Positions 44,319-53,132 of a stretch of 64,000 nucleotides of DNA are shown piece after piece. The translations under genes were made by a program, and so were the position numbers. Position 1 is the first letter of the stretch; each line of letters starts with the position of its first letter. The stretch is from Pectinophora gossypiella (lineage: Eukaryota; Arthropoda; Insecta; Lepidoptera; Gelechiidae). The stretch lies in the NCBI RefSeq assembly GCF_024362695.1, contig NC_065406.1, positions 14,818,001 through 14,882,000 of the forward strand. Reading direction: 5' to 3'. The notes below the pieces were generated by a model. That model had not been told where the DNA came from. It saw only the letters and a program-made list of their open reading frames with translations, and did not search any database.

Positions 44319-45098
44319 TTACTTATGATTATCATCTGTAATAAAAGGTCGCTTCGATATCTTCTCCGGTAGTTCTGGAGTGAACAACAAACGTAAACCG
44401 TGGTTGATATTCCCACCGATGGAGTAGGCGGGCGTCACACGGGCCAAACGCGCCCAATAATATGTTTTCCAATAATTATCTTGAATGAATTTTAATCTAG
44501 ACTTGTAGTTGATGCCCGGCCTGTTGTATAGATCCATGCCAAATAAAAAAAGAGGAGTGTTCATCAGTGCTGCCGCTATGGGACAGCAAAATTGACTGAC
44601 TAAGAACGATATTTGCTTCCCCATTCCAAAGTTTTCTTCCAACTTCACAGCAACTGGTTTCACGAGGGTGAATGACCCCGATATGGTGATGAAGTCCCTC
44701 GCAGCGTACGAAATAAAGGTTCCTATAGGCAACCGCTTCGGCGACAGCACAGCGTGCGCGCGGGTCAAATAATTGTCTTTGAGGAGATTCATACCTATAT
44801 TCGTAATACTCGTGTTGATCAGAACCAGCCTTGACGCCCTCAAGCCGTTAGTCCTTGCATATCTTTCCGTGCAATTTGATACTGTGTAAGTCGCCGCGTA
44901 CACCGCCCAACACCACAGAAACGTCGGAGTCCGAAGGAAAGTTTTGGGATTTTCGAAAATCAATGAAATGCATTGCTGCAATGATTTCTGGAGAGCCATT
45001 TTCCCACTTGCGTCCGAGAATATAGCTTTGTCCACTATCGCCACTAATGGCGATATCATAAGGCTGGATATTATCCCACAAAATATTTCTCCCTCCAT
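44319..45098 (-). CDS. Mitochondrial-type membrane protein, fungal 'sequence orphan' family-like
   Basis: Single-exon ORF of 259 aa nested antisense in a DGK intron. The ATG at 45098 (MEGEIFCGIIS) is chosen because the further upstream in-frame codon is TTG. The protein is hydrophobic in several blocks: LMISPLVAIVDKAIF near the N-terminus, TFLWCWAVYAATYTVSN, FISYAARDFITISGSFTLVK, then AALMNTPLFLFGMDLYNR and a C-terminal ARLARVTPAYSIGGNINHGL. Order and wording match, from memory, a conserved fungal mitochondrial family (FLWMWATYAATY-type, DLYNR and PAFGIGG motifs) of unknown function that may be distantly related to SLC25 carriers. The canonical Px[DE]xx[KR] carrier motif is not clearly present. 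The family call is recollection and not verified here. The intronless state and a downstream A-run on its strand (44178-44188) allow a retrocopy origin, but no AATAAA was seen. Confidence 0.75.
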   Translation of the reverse strand: MEGEIFCGIISSLMISPLVAIVDKAIFSDASGKMALQKSLQQCISLIFENPKTFLRTPTFLWCWAVYAATYTVSNCTERYARTNGLRASRLVLINTSITNIGMNLLKDNYLTRAHAVLSPKRLPIGTFISYAARDFITISGSFTLVKPVAVKLEENFGMGKQISFLVSQFCCPIAAALMNTPLFLFGMDLYNRPGINYKSRLKFIQDNYWKTYYWARLARVTPAYSIGGNINHGLRLLFTPELPEKISKRPFITDDNHK

Positions 45099-45400
45099 GT
45101 TTTGCAATGATTTCAGTCCCTCGTTTCGATAGACATTTCATTCTTCGCCCTCAGATGTTCCCAGCAGAAGAATAGCGCAAACTTTAATTTTCCCATATCT
45201 TTCCATAGTTACTCGTAATAATATTCTTCGGTTCACACACGATTCTTCTGTACAAATCTACGTTACAAGTATATTTTCCCTAAGCGTCATAGTAAATCTA
45301 CAAATTAGATATTAAATTAAGCAGTTCACTTTAATTTAGTAGTATTTTAAATTGTTACTAGGAAAATGTCTAATATTTTCAACTTCAACTTTTTATATTT

Positions 45401-45518
45401 ATGGCTGCATCGTTCAGAAACGAAGATACTGCCAACGTCAAGATTCCAAAGAAAATATATAACGTATTCTCTTTGAAAAAATACTTACTTGATCACCAAG
45501 ACAATTATGACAAACTTA
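45401..45518 (+). CDS. Hypothetical coding segment, possible exon A
   Basis: An ATG-started frame (MAASFRNEDTANVKI, then YNVFSLKKYLLDHQDNYDK) with lysine-rich, protein-like composition, 300 bp upstream of and divergent from the 44319-45098 gene. A weak donor (GGAG|GTCCGT) would end it near 45518. I recognise no family. It could belong with 45945-46217, or both could be relics split by the SINE D and LINE-like pieces between them. Confidence 0.3.
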
Positions 45519-45654
45519 TAACACGTCGCGGAGGTCCGTGTTGCTCTATGACAGTCAGTCAAACTTTCATACTCATACAACATACAACCTTCCGTTTTGA
45601 CTTTTTAATGTCAAATAAGTAAACTTTTTTGTAACGGTCTTTTTTCACTTTCTG

Positions 45655-45930
45655 AAATTCTTGTATTGGACTGATTGATTTTCCTCCGCGGGTTGGAAGG
45701 TCTGACCGACTGTCGCTCTATAAATAACTGAACCTATCAATTGAATAATATATTATATTTTTAAATAACGTCTAGGGCCCCGTGTCGAGGTTTTTCTTGC
45801 AGCTTCTTTTCCCCGGCTATACCGGTTGTGAGAAGCTGCAGTAGTTTTAGGCGGATGAGTCGTTCGTTATGTAAAAATTGACGATTTAAAGTGTAACTAT
45901 GTTACCTATTTAATAAAGATATTTTTGAAT
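45655..45930 (+). repeat. SINE family D fragment and LINE-like 3' fragment
   Basis: 45655-45745 has GCGGGTTGGAAGGTCTGACC. 45828-45930 has GAGAAGCTGCAGTAGT and ends AATAAAGATATTTTTGAATT. The latter is repeated at 46288-46372 and 52890-53015. Confidence 0.6.
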
Positions 45931-45944
45931 TTGTATGTAATAAT

Positions 45945-46217
45945 TTGGGTTCATTGACCGACCTTCTGCACCGAAAAAAATCGTACCTACCTTCAAAAGT
46001 TCAATTGCTTTTTCAAAGATTACACGAAAAAGAAAATGATTACATAAATAAATTGAAAAAATCGCAAGATCGGCGAGTTCAAACGAAGTTCAAAATCATA
46101 ATGTTTATACAACGTTACGTGAAATGGGATCCTTACCCGGGTAAACAGTTTGCTTTATCAACGATAAACCGGAATTTCTCTTTTGAAAGACTTTTAGCCG
46201 TTTACCTACCTACTATT
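45945..46217 (+). CDS. Hypothetical coding segment, possible terminal exon
   Basis: An open frame with no in-frame ATG at its start, reading LTDLLHRKKSYLPSKVQLLF, NDYINKLKKSQDRR and KWDPYPGKQFALSTIN before a stop at 46217. The composition (Lys/Arg-rich, regular hydrophobics) looks protein-like and no repeat explains it. I do not recognise the family. It could be the last exon of a small nested gene whose first exon is at 45401, or a pseudogene. Confidence 0.35.
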
Positions 46218-46287
46218 TAATATTAGGTAGTTCTTTTTTGTTGATATTTTTAGGCCTAAGTAATTAGTTACTATCTATAAATAGCTG

Positions 46288-46372
46288 TAGGAGTTTTAGG
46301 CGGATGAGACGTTCGTTATGTAAATAATGACGACTCAAAATGTTACTATGTTACCTACTGAATAAAGATATA
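46288..46372 (+). repeat. LINE-like 3' fragment, second copy
   Basis: TTTTAGGCGGATGAGACGTT through TTACCTACTGAATAAAGATA, the same family as 45828-45930. Confidence 0.6.
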
Positions 46373-46529
46373 CCTACGCACATCCGAAGCGCATTTCGCG
46401 GAAATGTGGGTTTCTTCACGATGTTTTTCATTACCGCGATAATCATGATCCAAACATGAAATAGAAAACAAAAATCATTGGTTTGGGCCCCTGCTTGTCT
46501 TCTTCTTCTCTGTCAAGTCTATCTGGTCT

Positions 46530-46842
46530 TCTTCTATCGTGTGGGTTGTGAGGTGGGGTACCAACCTCATCAACCCTGGTGTCAGGGTTACTATTGAGCC
46601 GCCAAAGGCCCCTGACATGGCTCACGTAACGACTACTTACTTACCACAGTAAGTAGTAACCGGGACCAACGGCTGAACGTGCCTTCCGAAGCACGGATCA
46701 TCTTACTTTCGGACAATCTGGTGATCAGCCAGTAATATCCTAACCAAACTAGGGACCAATTTTTGTGATATTTTTGGGGTATCGAACCCGGGACCTCCGG
46801 ATCGTGAGCCCAACGCTCAACCACTGGACCACGGAGGTCGTT
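46530..46842 (-). repeat. SINE family A, full length
   Basis: A clean reverse copy: TTCTATCGTGTGGGTTGTGA at left; GGTATCGAACCCGGGACC and CTGGACCACGGAGGTCG at right. A second short family A piece follows at 46875-46951. Confidence 0.85.
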
Positions 46843-46960
46843 GTCAAGGTTACAATCTCTCTGGACGATCTGTCTGGTGTCAAGGTTTAATTAAGCCACC
46901 AAAGGCCCCTGACATGGTCCATTTAACGACTACATACTTGATAAGTAAGTGCTGGTAACA

Positions 46961-47300
46961 GCCTCCGTGGTCTAGTGGTTAGAGCGTTAGGCTCACGATC
47001 TGGAGGTCCGGGTTCGATTCCCGATGGGGACATTGTCGAAATCACTTTGTGAGACTGTCCTTTGTTTGGTAAGGACTTTTCAGGCTTGAATCACCTGATT
47101 GTCCGAAAAAGTGAGATGATTCCGTGCTTCGGAGGGCACGTTAAGCCATTGGTTCGTTGGTGGTATTAGCCGTAAAAACACCTCCACCAACCCGCAGTGG
47201 AGCAGCGTGGTGGAGTATGCTCCATACCCCCTCCGGTTGATTGAGGGGAGGCCTGTGCACAGCAGTGGGACGTATATAGGCTATTTATGTTATATGTTAA
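46961..47300 (+). repeat. SINE family B, full length
   Basis: Reference copy of about 340 bp: head GCCTCCGTGGTCTAGTGGTT, B box GGTTCGATTCC, TGAGACTGTCCTTTGTTTGG, central GGCACGTTAAGCC, CACCTCCACCAACCCGCAGT and tail GAGGGGAGGCCTGTGCACAG with GCAGTGGGACGTATATAGGC. Confidence 0.85.
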
Positions 47301-47919
47301 GCGCTGGTTACTATGATATGAAGTATACGTAGTTATTATAAACCAGTCTATTTATCCCCTCAATCCATTTAAGCAAGGTCTCCGCGGACTTGAATATTTC
47401 ATTAATCCCTCTAGCAAGGGTGGATTTAGCCCGGACTATATTTTAATTTATATTTGACATTTCAAAGCGAGCTTTGTCGGCTGTAGTGTCAGATACATAT
47501 TAGGCCCAGGTTTATTTTAAAGCTTTTGTGTAATAGTAACGTTTGACGATTACATACACACATAGGATCACGCCTATTCCCCGTTGGGGTAGACAGAGAG
47601 TTCCACTTACTATAATCCTGAGACACTATTTTCGTTTCGCCTCTTTTATAAAAGCAAAGGGAGCGAAGCGAAATAGTGTTCTTTACGTTCAGTCATAGAA
47701 TAAACAATAATACATCGTATAGAAGGTACGCTCTCCGCCCCGCACCTCCGGGTGAGAGCCTTCAGCGCTCCCCATTTGTCCGGCCAAGTAGTTAATGCCA
47801 TCTGCGGCAAATCTACAATAAGTCACGTCAAAAAAAAAGCCCCGCATCGATACGTACTTAGAGCAAGCTTGATTTACCTCACCCCCCGATGGGGACCACG
47901 TCAGTCTGTTTGAGTCTTA

Positions 47920-48466
47920 GGGTGCCTTTCCACCAGAGATGTGCTATGCAGCTATGCTGCGAAGATTTATAAGTTGCGCTACGAAACTATGTGACCCTTT
48001 CCACCAATACTAAGCTATGTAGCTGTGCGAGGAAGATTCGCTGCGAAGATGCGCCTCCGCAAAGTAGCTGTGCTACGAGTTATGCTACGTATCGATAGTA
48101 CTCTGCTCAAAACATAGCTAAAGTACGCATCCACAGCACGCATCCATAGCACGCATCCGAAGCACGCATCCATAGCACGCATTCATAGCACGCATCCATA
48201 GCACGCATCCGAAGCACGCATCCATAGCACACATCCATAGCACACATCCATAGCACGCATCCATAGCACGCATCCATAGCACGCATCCTTAGCACGCATC
48301 CATAGCACACATCTATAGCACGCATCCTTCCATATAAAAAACATTATCCTACTTAGTTGAATCCGTTTCCACCGGTGCTATGCTATGTGCACCAATGAAT
48401 ATGGTTGGTGGATATCAAACGCAACCGTAGCATCGTAGCATAGCACATGTCTGTTGGAAAGGCACG
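47920..48466. mobile_element. TIR element enclosing a 13-bp satellite
   Basis: A 547-bp element with TIRs GGTGCCTTTCCACCAGAGAT at left and TGTCTGTTGGAAAGGCACG at right. The motif TGCTATG is frequent inside. CTTA flanks both ends (47916-47919 and 48467-48470), consistent with a 3-4 bp TSD. A 13-bp tandem array occupies the centre. Confidence 0.8.
48120..48330. repeat. 13-bp tandem array, about 16 units
   Basis: Units of CGCATCCATAGCA with variants CGCATCCGAAGCA and CACATCCATAGCA. The 72-codon minus frame here (Met-Arg/Asp-Ala-Cys repeats) is an artefact of the array. Confidence 0.95.
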
Positions 48467-48934
48467 CTTAAGCAGAAATATGTGTTGTCTCTCTCAGTGA
48501 TCTGTCTGTCTCACACTGACACAGAGGTGTCGCACGCATAAGGTAGGGCGGAAGCTCCTAGCGAAAATTGTTCAAAGAAAAGAAAGAATCATCACAAGAA
48601 ACAAAATAATTATACTTTTAATTACTTGTTACCAACAAAATATTTTTTTTTATTTAGATTCAAATTATTATTAGAGTACGTCGAAAAGACGTTGCGTAAA
48701 AGAACAAGTCGAAATTCAAACAAAACATTCCTTATTCATATTTTACCTTGTGCTTAGAACATTTTACGAATTCTCTTTTACAGCTTGTTCTTATTTGTAA
48801 TTCGAGTAACAAGTGCGTAGGTACTTTTTGCGGCGTTAAAGCGAACATTTTGCCTTCATTCGCTCAAGGGACTTGCAAATACCAATGTGAAGAAGCCGCG
48901 TAATAGCCATTTTAAATTTTAACTCATGACTATT

Positions 48935-49070
48935 TCCCAACGGGGCTTACCCCGTTGGGAAATAGTAATAGTCTCTGCTTACAGAGACTTCCAGTTGCAT
49001 TGGCTTCGATCCTGACATACTTCTCTTGCTTCCTCCACATTCATCAATCGTTTCCTCAATCACTCAATAA
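48935..49070 (-). pseudogene. LINE ORF C-terminus fragment
   Basis: Complement of the family at 15478: GACATACTTCTCTTGCTTCC and CACATTCATCAATCGTTTCC. A local inverted duplication TATTTCCCAACGGGG/CCCCGTTGGGAAATA lies at 48932-48967. Confidence 0.65.
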
Positions 49071-49442
49071 CTAAAGCATAGAAGGAAGGCTAAAATAAGA
49101 ATTCAGAAACTATAAACCGGCTCTCTTCTAGCTTACGACACAAACTATGAGTGAGAAAAGGACAAATGATTCGCTCTTTGCTTCATTTTTTCCGAGGTTG
49201 TCACAACATGAAATGTCATTTGGACCTATTGGACTCATTTTAACTCGGCCAAATACATAGTAACATACATAAGAAGATTTTACTTATATTTACCGAACTA
49301 TTTGACACGGTCGCGTCAACTGTGTTTACGAGTGTCTTGTGTTCAGATTGTTTTAAGTGATAATTTAACAATATTTTTCCAAATAAATGGAAAGAAACTT
49401 TTATTTATATCAAATAATTGAGTGTCTCGACTGTGTGACATT

Positions 49443-49519
49443 ATGTCTTGTGTGGTATGGGGCTGCAGCTCACATTCAGGAAGAAAAGAAAATAGCCAAC
49501 AACTTCTGTCGTTTCATCG
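49443..49519 (+). CDS. THAP-domain protein, exon 1
   Basis: ATG at 49443 opens MSCVVWGCSSHSGR and runs to SFHR, with the last codon split (CG|GTAAGT donor). C-x4-C at residues 3 and 8 is the first half of the THAP C2CH zinc site. This is the start of a 131-aa gene nested in the DGK intron, same strand. THAP domains are sequence-specific DNA-binding zinc folds, also domesticated from P-element-type transposases; many small insect THAP proteins are of unknown role. An upstream ATG at 49387 opens an overlapping frame with no THAP spacing, so this start is preferred. Confidence 0.9.
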
Positions 49520-49723
49520 GTAAGTTTTTTGTAATTTTCTAGTGAAATGTGAACTGCTGAACAATTTTAGGAAAGTAATATGTTTTGCTGAATAGATTTG
49601 TAGCATAAAATATTTGAGATATCCATTATATTATACGTTTCATCGATGAATACGGAATTGATTTGAGGTTATGTTGATTGTCCATAGTGATGTACTAAAA
49701 TTATCGATACTTTTAATTTTTAG

Positions 49724-49919
49724 ATTTCCTGTAGACGATAACAAAGAGAAAGAATGGATAATTCGCATTAATAGACGAAATTGGATTCCAAATAAGTACA
49801 GCCGTATTTGCTCGAAACATTTTACTGCGGATTCATTTATGTGTGTTCCTAATTCAAAGTGGAGGCGTCTTCGAGACGATGCTATTCCTACATTGAACAT
49901 AGATCAGACAGATGAAATG
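49724..49919 (+). CDS. THAP-domain protein, exon 2
   Basis: After TTTTTAG, the exon completes Arg and reads FPVDDNKEKEWIIRINRR, then YSRICSKHF (C-x2-H second half of the zinc site, 46 residues after the second Cys) and DDAIPTLN, the equivalent of the THAP AVPTIF box. All hallmark positions (Cys, Cys, Pro, Trp, Cys, His, Phe, Pro) are in place, so the domain should fold. The donor at ATG|GTGTTT (49920) is weak but keeps phase 0 into 50362. Without splicing the frame stops after HHLTAG at 49968, giving a possible truncated isoform. Confidence 0.88.
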
Positions 49920-50150
49920 GTGTTTAAATTTAAATTTCAGCCTAGCCTGCATCATCTCACTGCTGGATAGATAGATAAGATATTTGTATCATGTTATCAC
50001 AACACGTTTATACTATCTATCATTCAACTACATATTATTATGTACTTAATAAACTTAGTATATATACTAAGTCTGTAGTTGTTTTATGTCTAAACAATTA
50101 TGAGTTGTACACGTTTTATATAAGTAAATTATTATTATCTTTGATTTCAG

Positions 50151-50191
50151 ATATTAAATCCAAAAGTGTCGACTGGATTTACATGAAAAGG
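50151..50191 (+). other. Possible cassette exon of the THAP gene
   Basis: Flanked by TGATTTCAG and AAAAG|GTATAT. One frame is open (IKSKSVDWIYMK), but its phases do not match the exon 2 end and the coiled-coil exon frame. It is therefore either alternative or spurious. Confidence 0.25.
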
Positions 50192-50361
50192 TATATCAAA
50201 TAATTTTCTTTTTTTATATTTTTAACATGATATACATATATAGAGTGTATAATTCAACCAGCTGCACAATGCACTTAAATCAGATATATTTTACTTTTAT
50301 TTTTATAGATTATTTTGTACATATACTATTTTAACATTATTATTATTAAACTTTATTTCAG

Positions 50362-50484
50362 TCAGTTCAAGAAGACGAGATGAAAAATTTAAAAGAAAAG
50401 CTCAACAAGTCCCGCCTCAAGATCAAACGACTTAATGAAAAAAAAAAAAACAATGTGACAGGGTGTCACAAAGACAGTTTCTAA
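50362..50484 (+). CDS. THAP-domain protein, terminal coiled-coil exon
   Basis: After CTTTATTTCAG, a 40-aa phase-0 exon reads SVQEDEMKNLKEKLNKSRLK, then IKRLNEKKK and ends CHKDSF. The heptad-like L/I spacing indicates the short C-terminal coiled coil typical of small THAP proteins, likely for dimerisation. A 13-base A run (in-frame lysines) is a slippage-prone site. The stop at 50482-50484 is followed by a short 3' UTR. Confidence 0.8.
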   Translation, partial: SVQEDEMKNLKEKLNKSRLKIKRLNEKKKNNVTGCHKDSF

Positions 50485-50559
50485 GCAAATTGACACTGTT
50501 TAGAAATTAATAAATTTGTATTTATTGTAAATATAATGTACATAATTAATAACGTGTGA

Positions 50560-50565
50560 AATAAA
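50560..50565 (+). promoter_or_regulatory. Polyadenylation signal of the THAP gene
   Basis: AATAAA about 75 bp after the stop codon, with further AATAAA-like hexamers nearby (ATTAATAAATT at about 50506). Confidence 0.65.
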
Positions 50566-50749
50566 TACTTGCTAATGAACAGATTTACGATCTAATTTAT
50601 ATTTCATTTTACCTCCTTTTCTTATTTACTCCTACTCCAACACTCCAGGTTGATACGAACTGCGCCCAATAAAGAATGTAATGAATGTTATAGATTTGTG
50701 TAAGCGACTTAGATAAATCTTGACTAAACCTTCCTTTACAAATACAAAT

Positions 50750-51060
50750 ATACTTTATTGCACGCAACATACAATACTTACAAGTTTTGCACGAAAGATA
50801 CAGTACACCACCTACCTACCTTTTACTTTCCCTTTCTGTTCTCTTATGAATACTTGTATGCCGTATTTTTTTAAGTATAATGCTATATCTAGTACGTGCG
50901 AGTATGGTAATCCTAGTATTGAAACAGCTTGTAGCCCTAGTAAAGACCGCCATTTTATGTTTACAGAGTGGCACGTTTTTTCTGTAGGTATTTCCAGTCC
51001 ATACTCTTTTCTATGTCTATGGCGTGACCCCATCGGGCCTCTTACCGTCTGTGCGGCTTA
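50750..51060 (-). pseudogene. LINE-like 3' end with short ORF remnant
   Basis: The minus frame reads IPTEKTCHSVNIKW, LGLQAVSILGLPYSH and IALYLKKYG, followed by a 3' end GTGCAATAAAGTATATTTG and an A/T tail. The TTGTATTTG end suggests a retroelement; the protein segment is not one I can name. Confidence 0.45.
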
Positions 51061-51159
51061 GACCCGGCGGCGGCGGTTCCAATTTGCACGGCACGTCGAT
51101 CGACACCAGTGCACGGCGGATGACATCATAAATAAATTCGAATATTACAAAATACTTAC

Positions 51160-51220
51160 CGATGAAACGATAACAGTTGGCTATTTTCTTTCCTTCCTGA
51201 ATGTGAGCTGCAGCTCCAAA
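51160..51220 (-). pseudogene. Inverted partial duplicate of THAP exon 1
   Basis: The minus strand carries AGCTGCAGCTCACATTCAGG and TTATCGTTTCATCG followed by a GTAAGT-like donor, matching THAP exon 1 plus about 20 bp of its intron. One codon is missing (QLL instead of QQLL). The ATG and first zinc Cys are replaced (the TCT TGT GTG equivalent reads TTT ATA TTA). No THAP exon 2 was found beyond it, so it is a dead fragment from an inverted duplication. Confidence 0.8.
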
Positions 51221-51564
51221 CTAATATAAACCAGACAATATAATCCAAAAATGGTTAGATACTTACCTATCAGAGACAGAGTCTCCTTTCATTAAGAAGA
51301 AGATAATTGCATCCTACAAAAAGAAATCTTGTAAAAAAAATTTATCGACATTAATTGTAAGTAAATTTAATTTTATCGACATATTACTAAAGTGAAACCC
51401 AACACTAGGCAATGAAAAACTTGTGACAACCTACGAAATTACGAAACAATTTTTGTATATGCGTCTTTGTCTAACATTACGCCGGTTCCGTAAGATAAAG
51501 TAGAGCAGAATTATAGAGTTCTGTTGCTATTTTAGCCTTCCTTCTATGCTTTAGTTATTGTTCT

Positions 51565-51660
51565 GAGATCGTTTCATACACGCACGCCGGTTCAGAATAG
51601 ATCTTACCGGACCTGTTCTAAGGACATCTCCAATTTGTCAATGTACGACCTTCTAAATTT
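51565..51660 (-). repeat. LINE ORF fragment
   Basis: CGTTTCATACACGCACGCCG and CTAAGGACATCTCCAATTTG match the complement of the 15478-15718 family. Confidence 0.6.
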
Positions 51661-52747
51661 TCCACCACACACACACACAAGTAGGATGGTTTTTAGGTTT
51701 CTTTGAACGTAATAGCAACCTTTTTTGACGATTGCACATTTTTGATTAATGGTTCTCAGTACTTGGCTGAATACATAAAAAAACGGGGAATGGGCTCTCA
51801 CTAAAACAATCTTTAAGATAACTAGCCCTGAAAATGACTGAATTCGACCTTCTAAGTTTGAATTCATGTTTGGATCATAGATAGGTAATGAATATCACGT
51901 GGTTTCCAGGATATGTCCTCGGTTAATGACAATATAGACTCGACTCCTATTACGTGGAACATAGACATAGCTGGTGAGGAGTGGGGTGTACAGAATACAC
52001 TGCTTAAGCAATGACGTAGTTATTTATTTCTTTGAAGAATAAACATTGCAAAATAAGTGCAATTTTGTTAATAGTTTTCAAAGTCCACAACTTAACAAAA
52101 ATGAACTCATTATGTTTTTTTATGGAATTCCATAGTCTTTGCTTATCCCTGTGGGAACTATGCGTGAGTTTTATGTACGTATTGTGTTTTAACTCGATTT
52201 CCGCTTTCCGCCGGAAATCGTACGGACCCTTCCATAACCCGGACAAAGGCTTTGTAATTTCGTTTAAACAAATTCTAACCATTATTCAACTATTCCTCTT
52301 GAAAAAGCAGATTAATTGCGACTGCTCAGCTAAATATAAAATAATGAAAAACGGCGATGAAGAAAATTGTTATTGAATTTTAAATTTATTTATTTTCGGA
52401 AAAATTACACTAAAATGAGTAAGAATTACGATCATTGAGATATTATATACTAGACGTGTAATATCAATTAACAATAGCGTCTATTGTGTGAAGTTTTCTC
52501 GGTATTTTCGTGGCTGTGTTTTTTTAATTATAATACACAAAACGACCTTTTAATATAATATTATAGCGGAGCTCCATGCGTCGTAAAGTTTGCGGATGAG
52601 TGGAATGCAAAGTTGATGTATGATCCAAGTAAGATTCCAACCTGTTTCTTCGATTATGTGCTCTCAATTATATACATCCATCGTAAGATAAACTAAGAAC
52701 CTACTCTTCACGCTTCACTTAGGATATATGAATTAAGAAGAAGAGTA
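51661..52747. other. DGK intron, no gene recognised
   Basis: Frames on both strands at 52004-52376 are fairly open but show no recognisable motif or splice context. A LINE-like phrase is at 51905-51980. Confidence 0.5.
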
Positions 52748-53015
52748 CTACTACCTATCTTGTTGGTCTAACAGAAAGCTCTGTGAGGTGTGGTTACTTA
52801 TTTCATCTTGCAATGGGTGTACCTCTGACTACCCCAATTGGGATATAGTCGTGAGTTTATGTTATGTTAGTTGATGGTATGTATGATGTGGTAGTGAGAA
52901 GCTGCAGTAGTGTTAAGCGGATGAAACGTTCGACAAAAATTCACTTATGTAAAAATTGACGATTCAAAGTATAACTATGTTACCTAATGAATAAAGATAT
53001 TTTTGAGTTTGAATA
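52748..53015 (+). repeat. Two LINE-like 3' fragments abutting a DGK acceptor
   Basis: 52748-52870 matches the 8568/10600 family and ends GTGAGTTTATGTTATGTTA. 52890-53015 matches 45828-45930 (GAGAAGCTGCAGTAGTGTTA to AATAAAGATATTTTTGAGTT). The second ends about 25 bases before the exon at 53041. Confidence 0.65.
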
Positions 53016-53040
53016 CTAAATATGTGCAATATTGTTCCAG

Positions 53041-53132
53041 AGTATAATAATGCCGCATCAATGGCTGGAAGGGAACCTACCCGTGGCTGCCAAATGTGAC
53101 GTGTGTGATAAGACCTGCGGATCCGTGCTCAG
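53041..53132 (+). CDS. DGKH: Diacylglycerol kinase (delta/eta class), start of second C1 domain
   Basis: A 92-nt exon after ATTGTTCCAG, ending CTCAG|GTGAGG (phase 2). It enters in phase 0 from DADG at 33995 and reads SIIMPHQWLEGNLPVAAKC, then DVCDKTCGSVLR. His of PHQW and the two Cys of CDVC are the first ligands of C1-2 in H-x12-C-x2-C spacing. The rest of C1-2 and the catalytic domain are on later exons. The MPHQW-EGNLPV-AKC-VCDKTCGSVLR pattern is highly specific for DGK-delta/eta/kappa-type enzymes. I found no continuation exon up to 64000, so the next intron is at least 10.8 kb. Confidence 0.95.

Noticed and set aside
44848..45141. 97-codon ORF overlapping the start of the mitochondrial-type gene
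   Set aside because: Out of frame with the conserved motifs; it is a shadow of the 44319-45098 CDS.
48107..48325. 72-codon minus-strand ORF rich in Met, Cys and Ala
   Set aside because: It is a translation of the 13-bp tandem array; the period makes a regular low-complexity frame.
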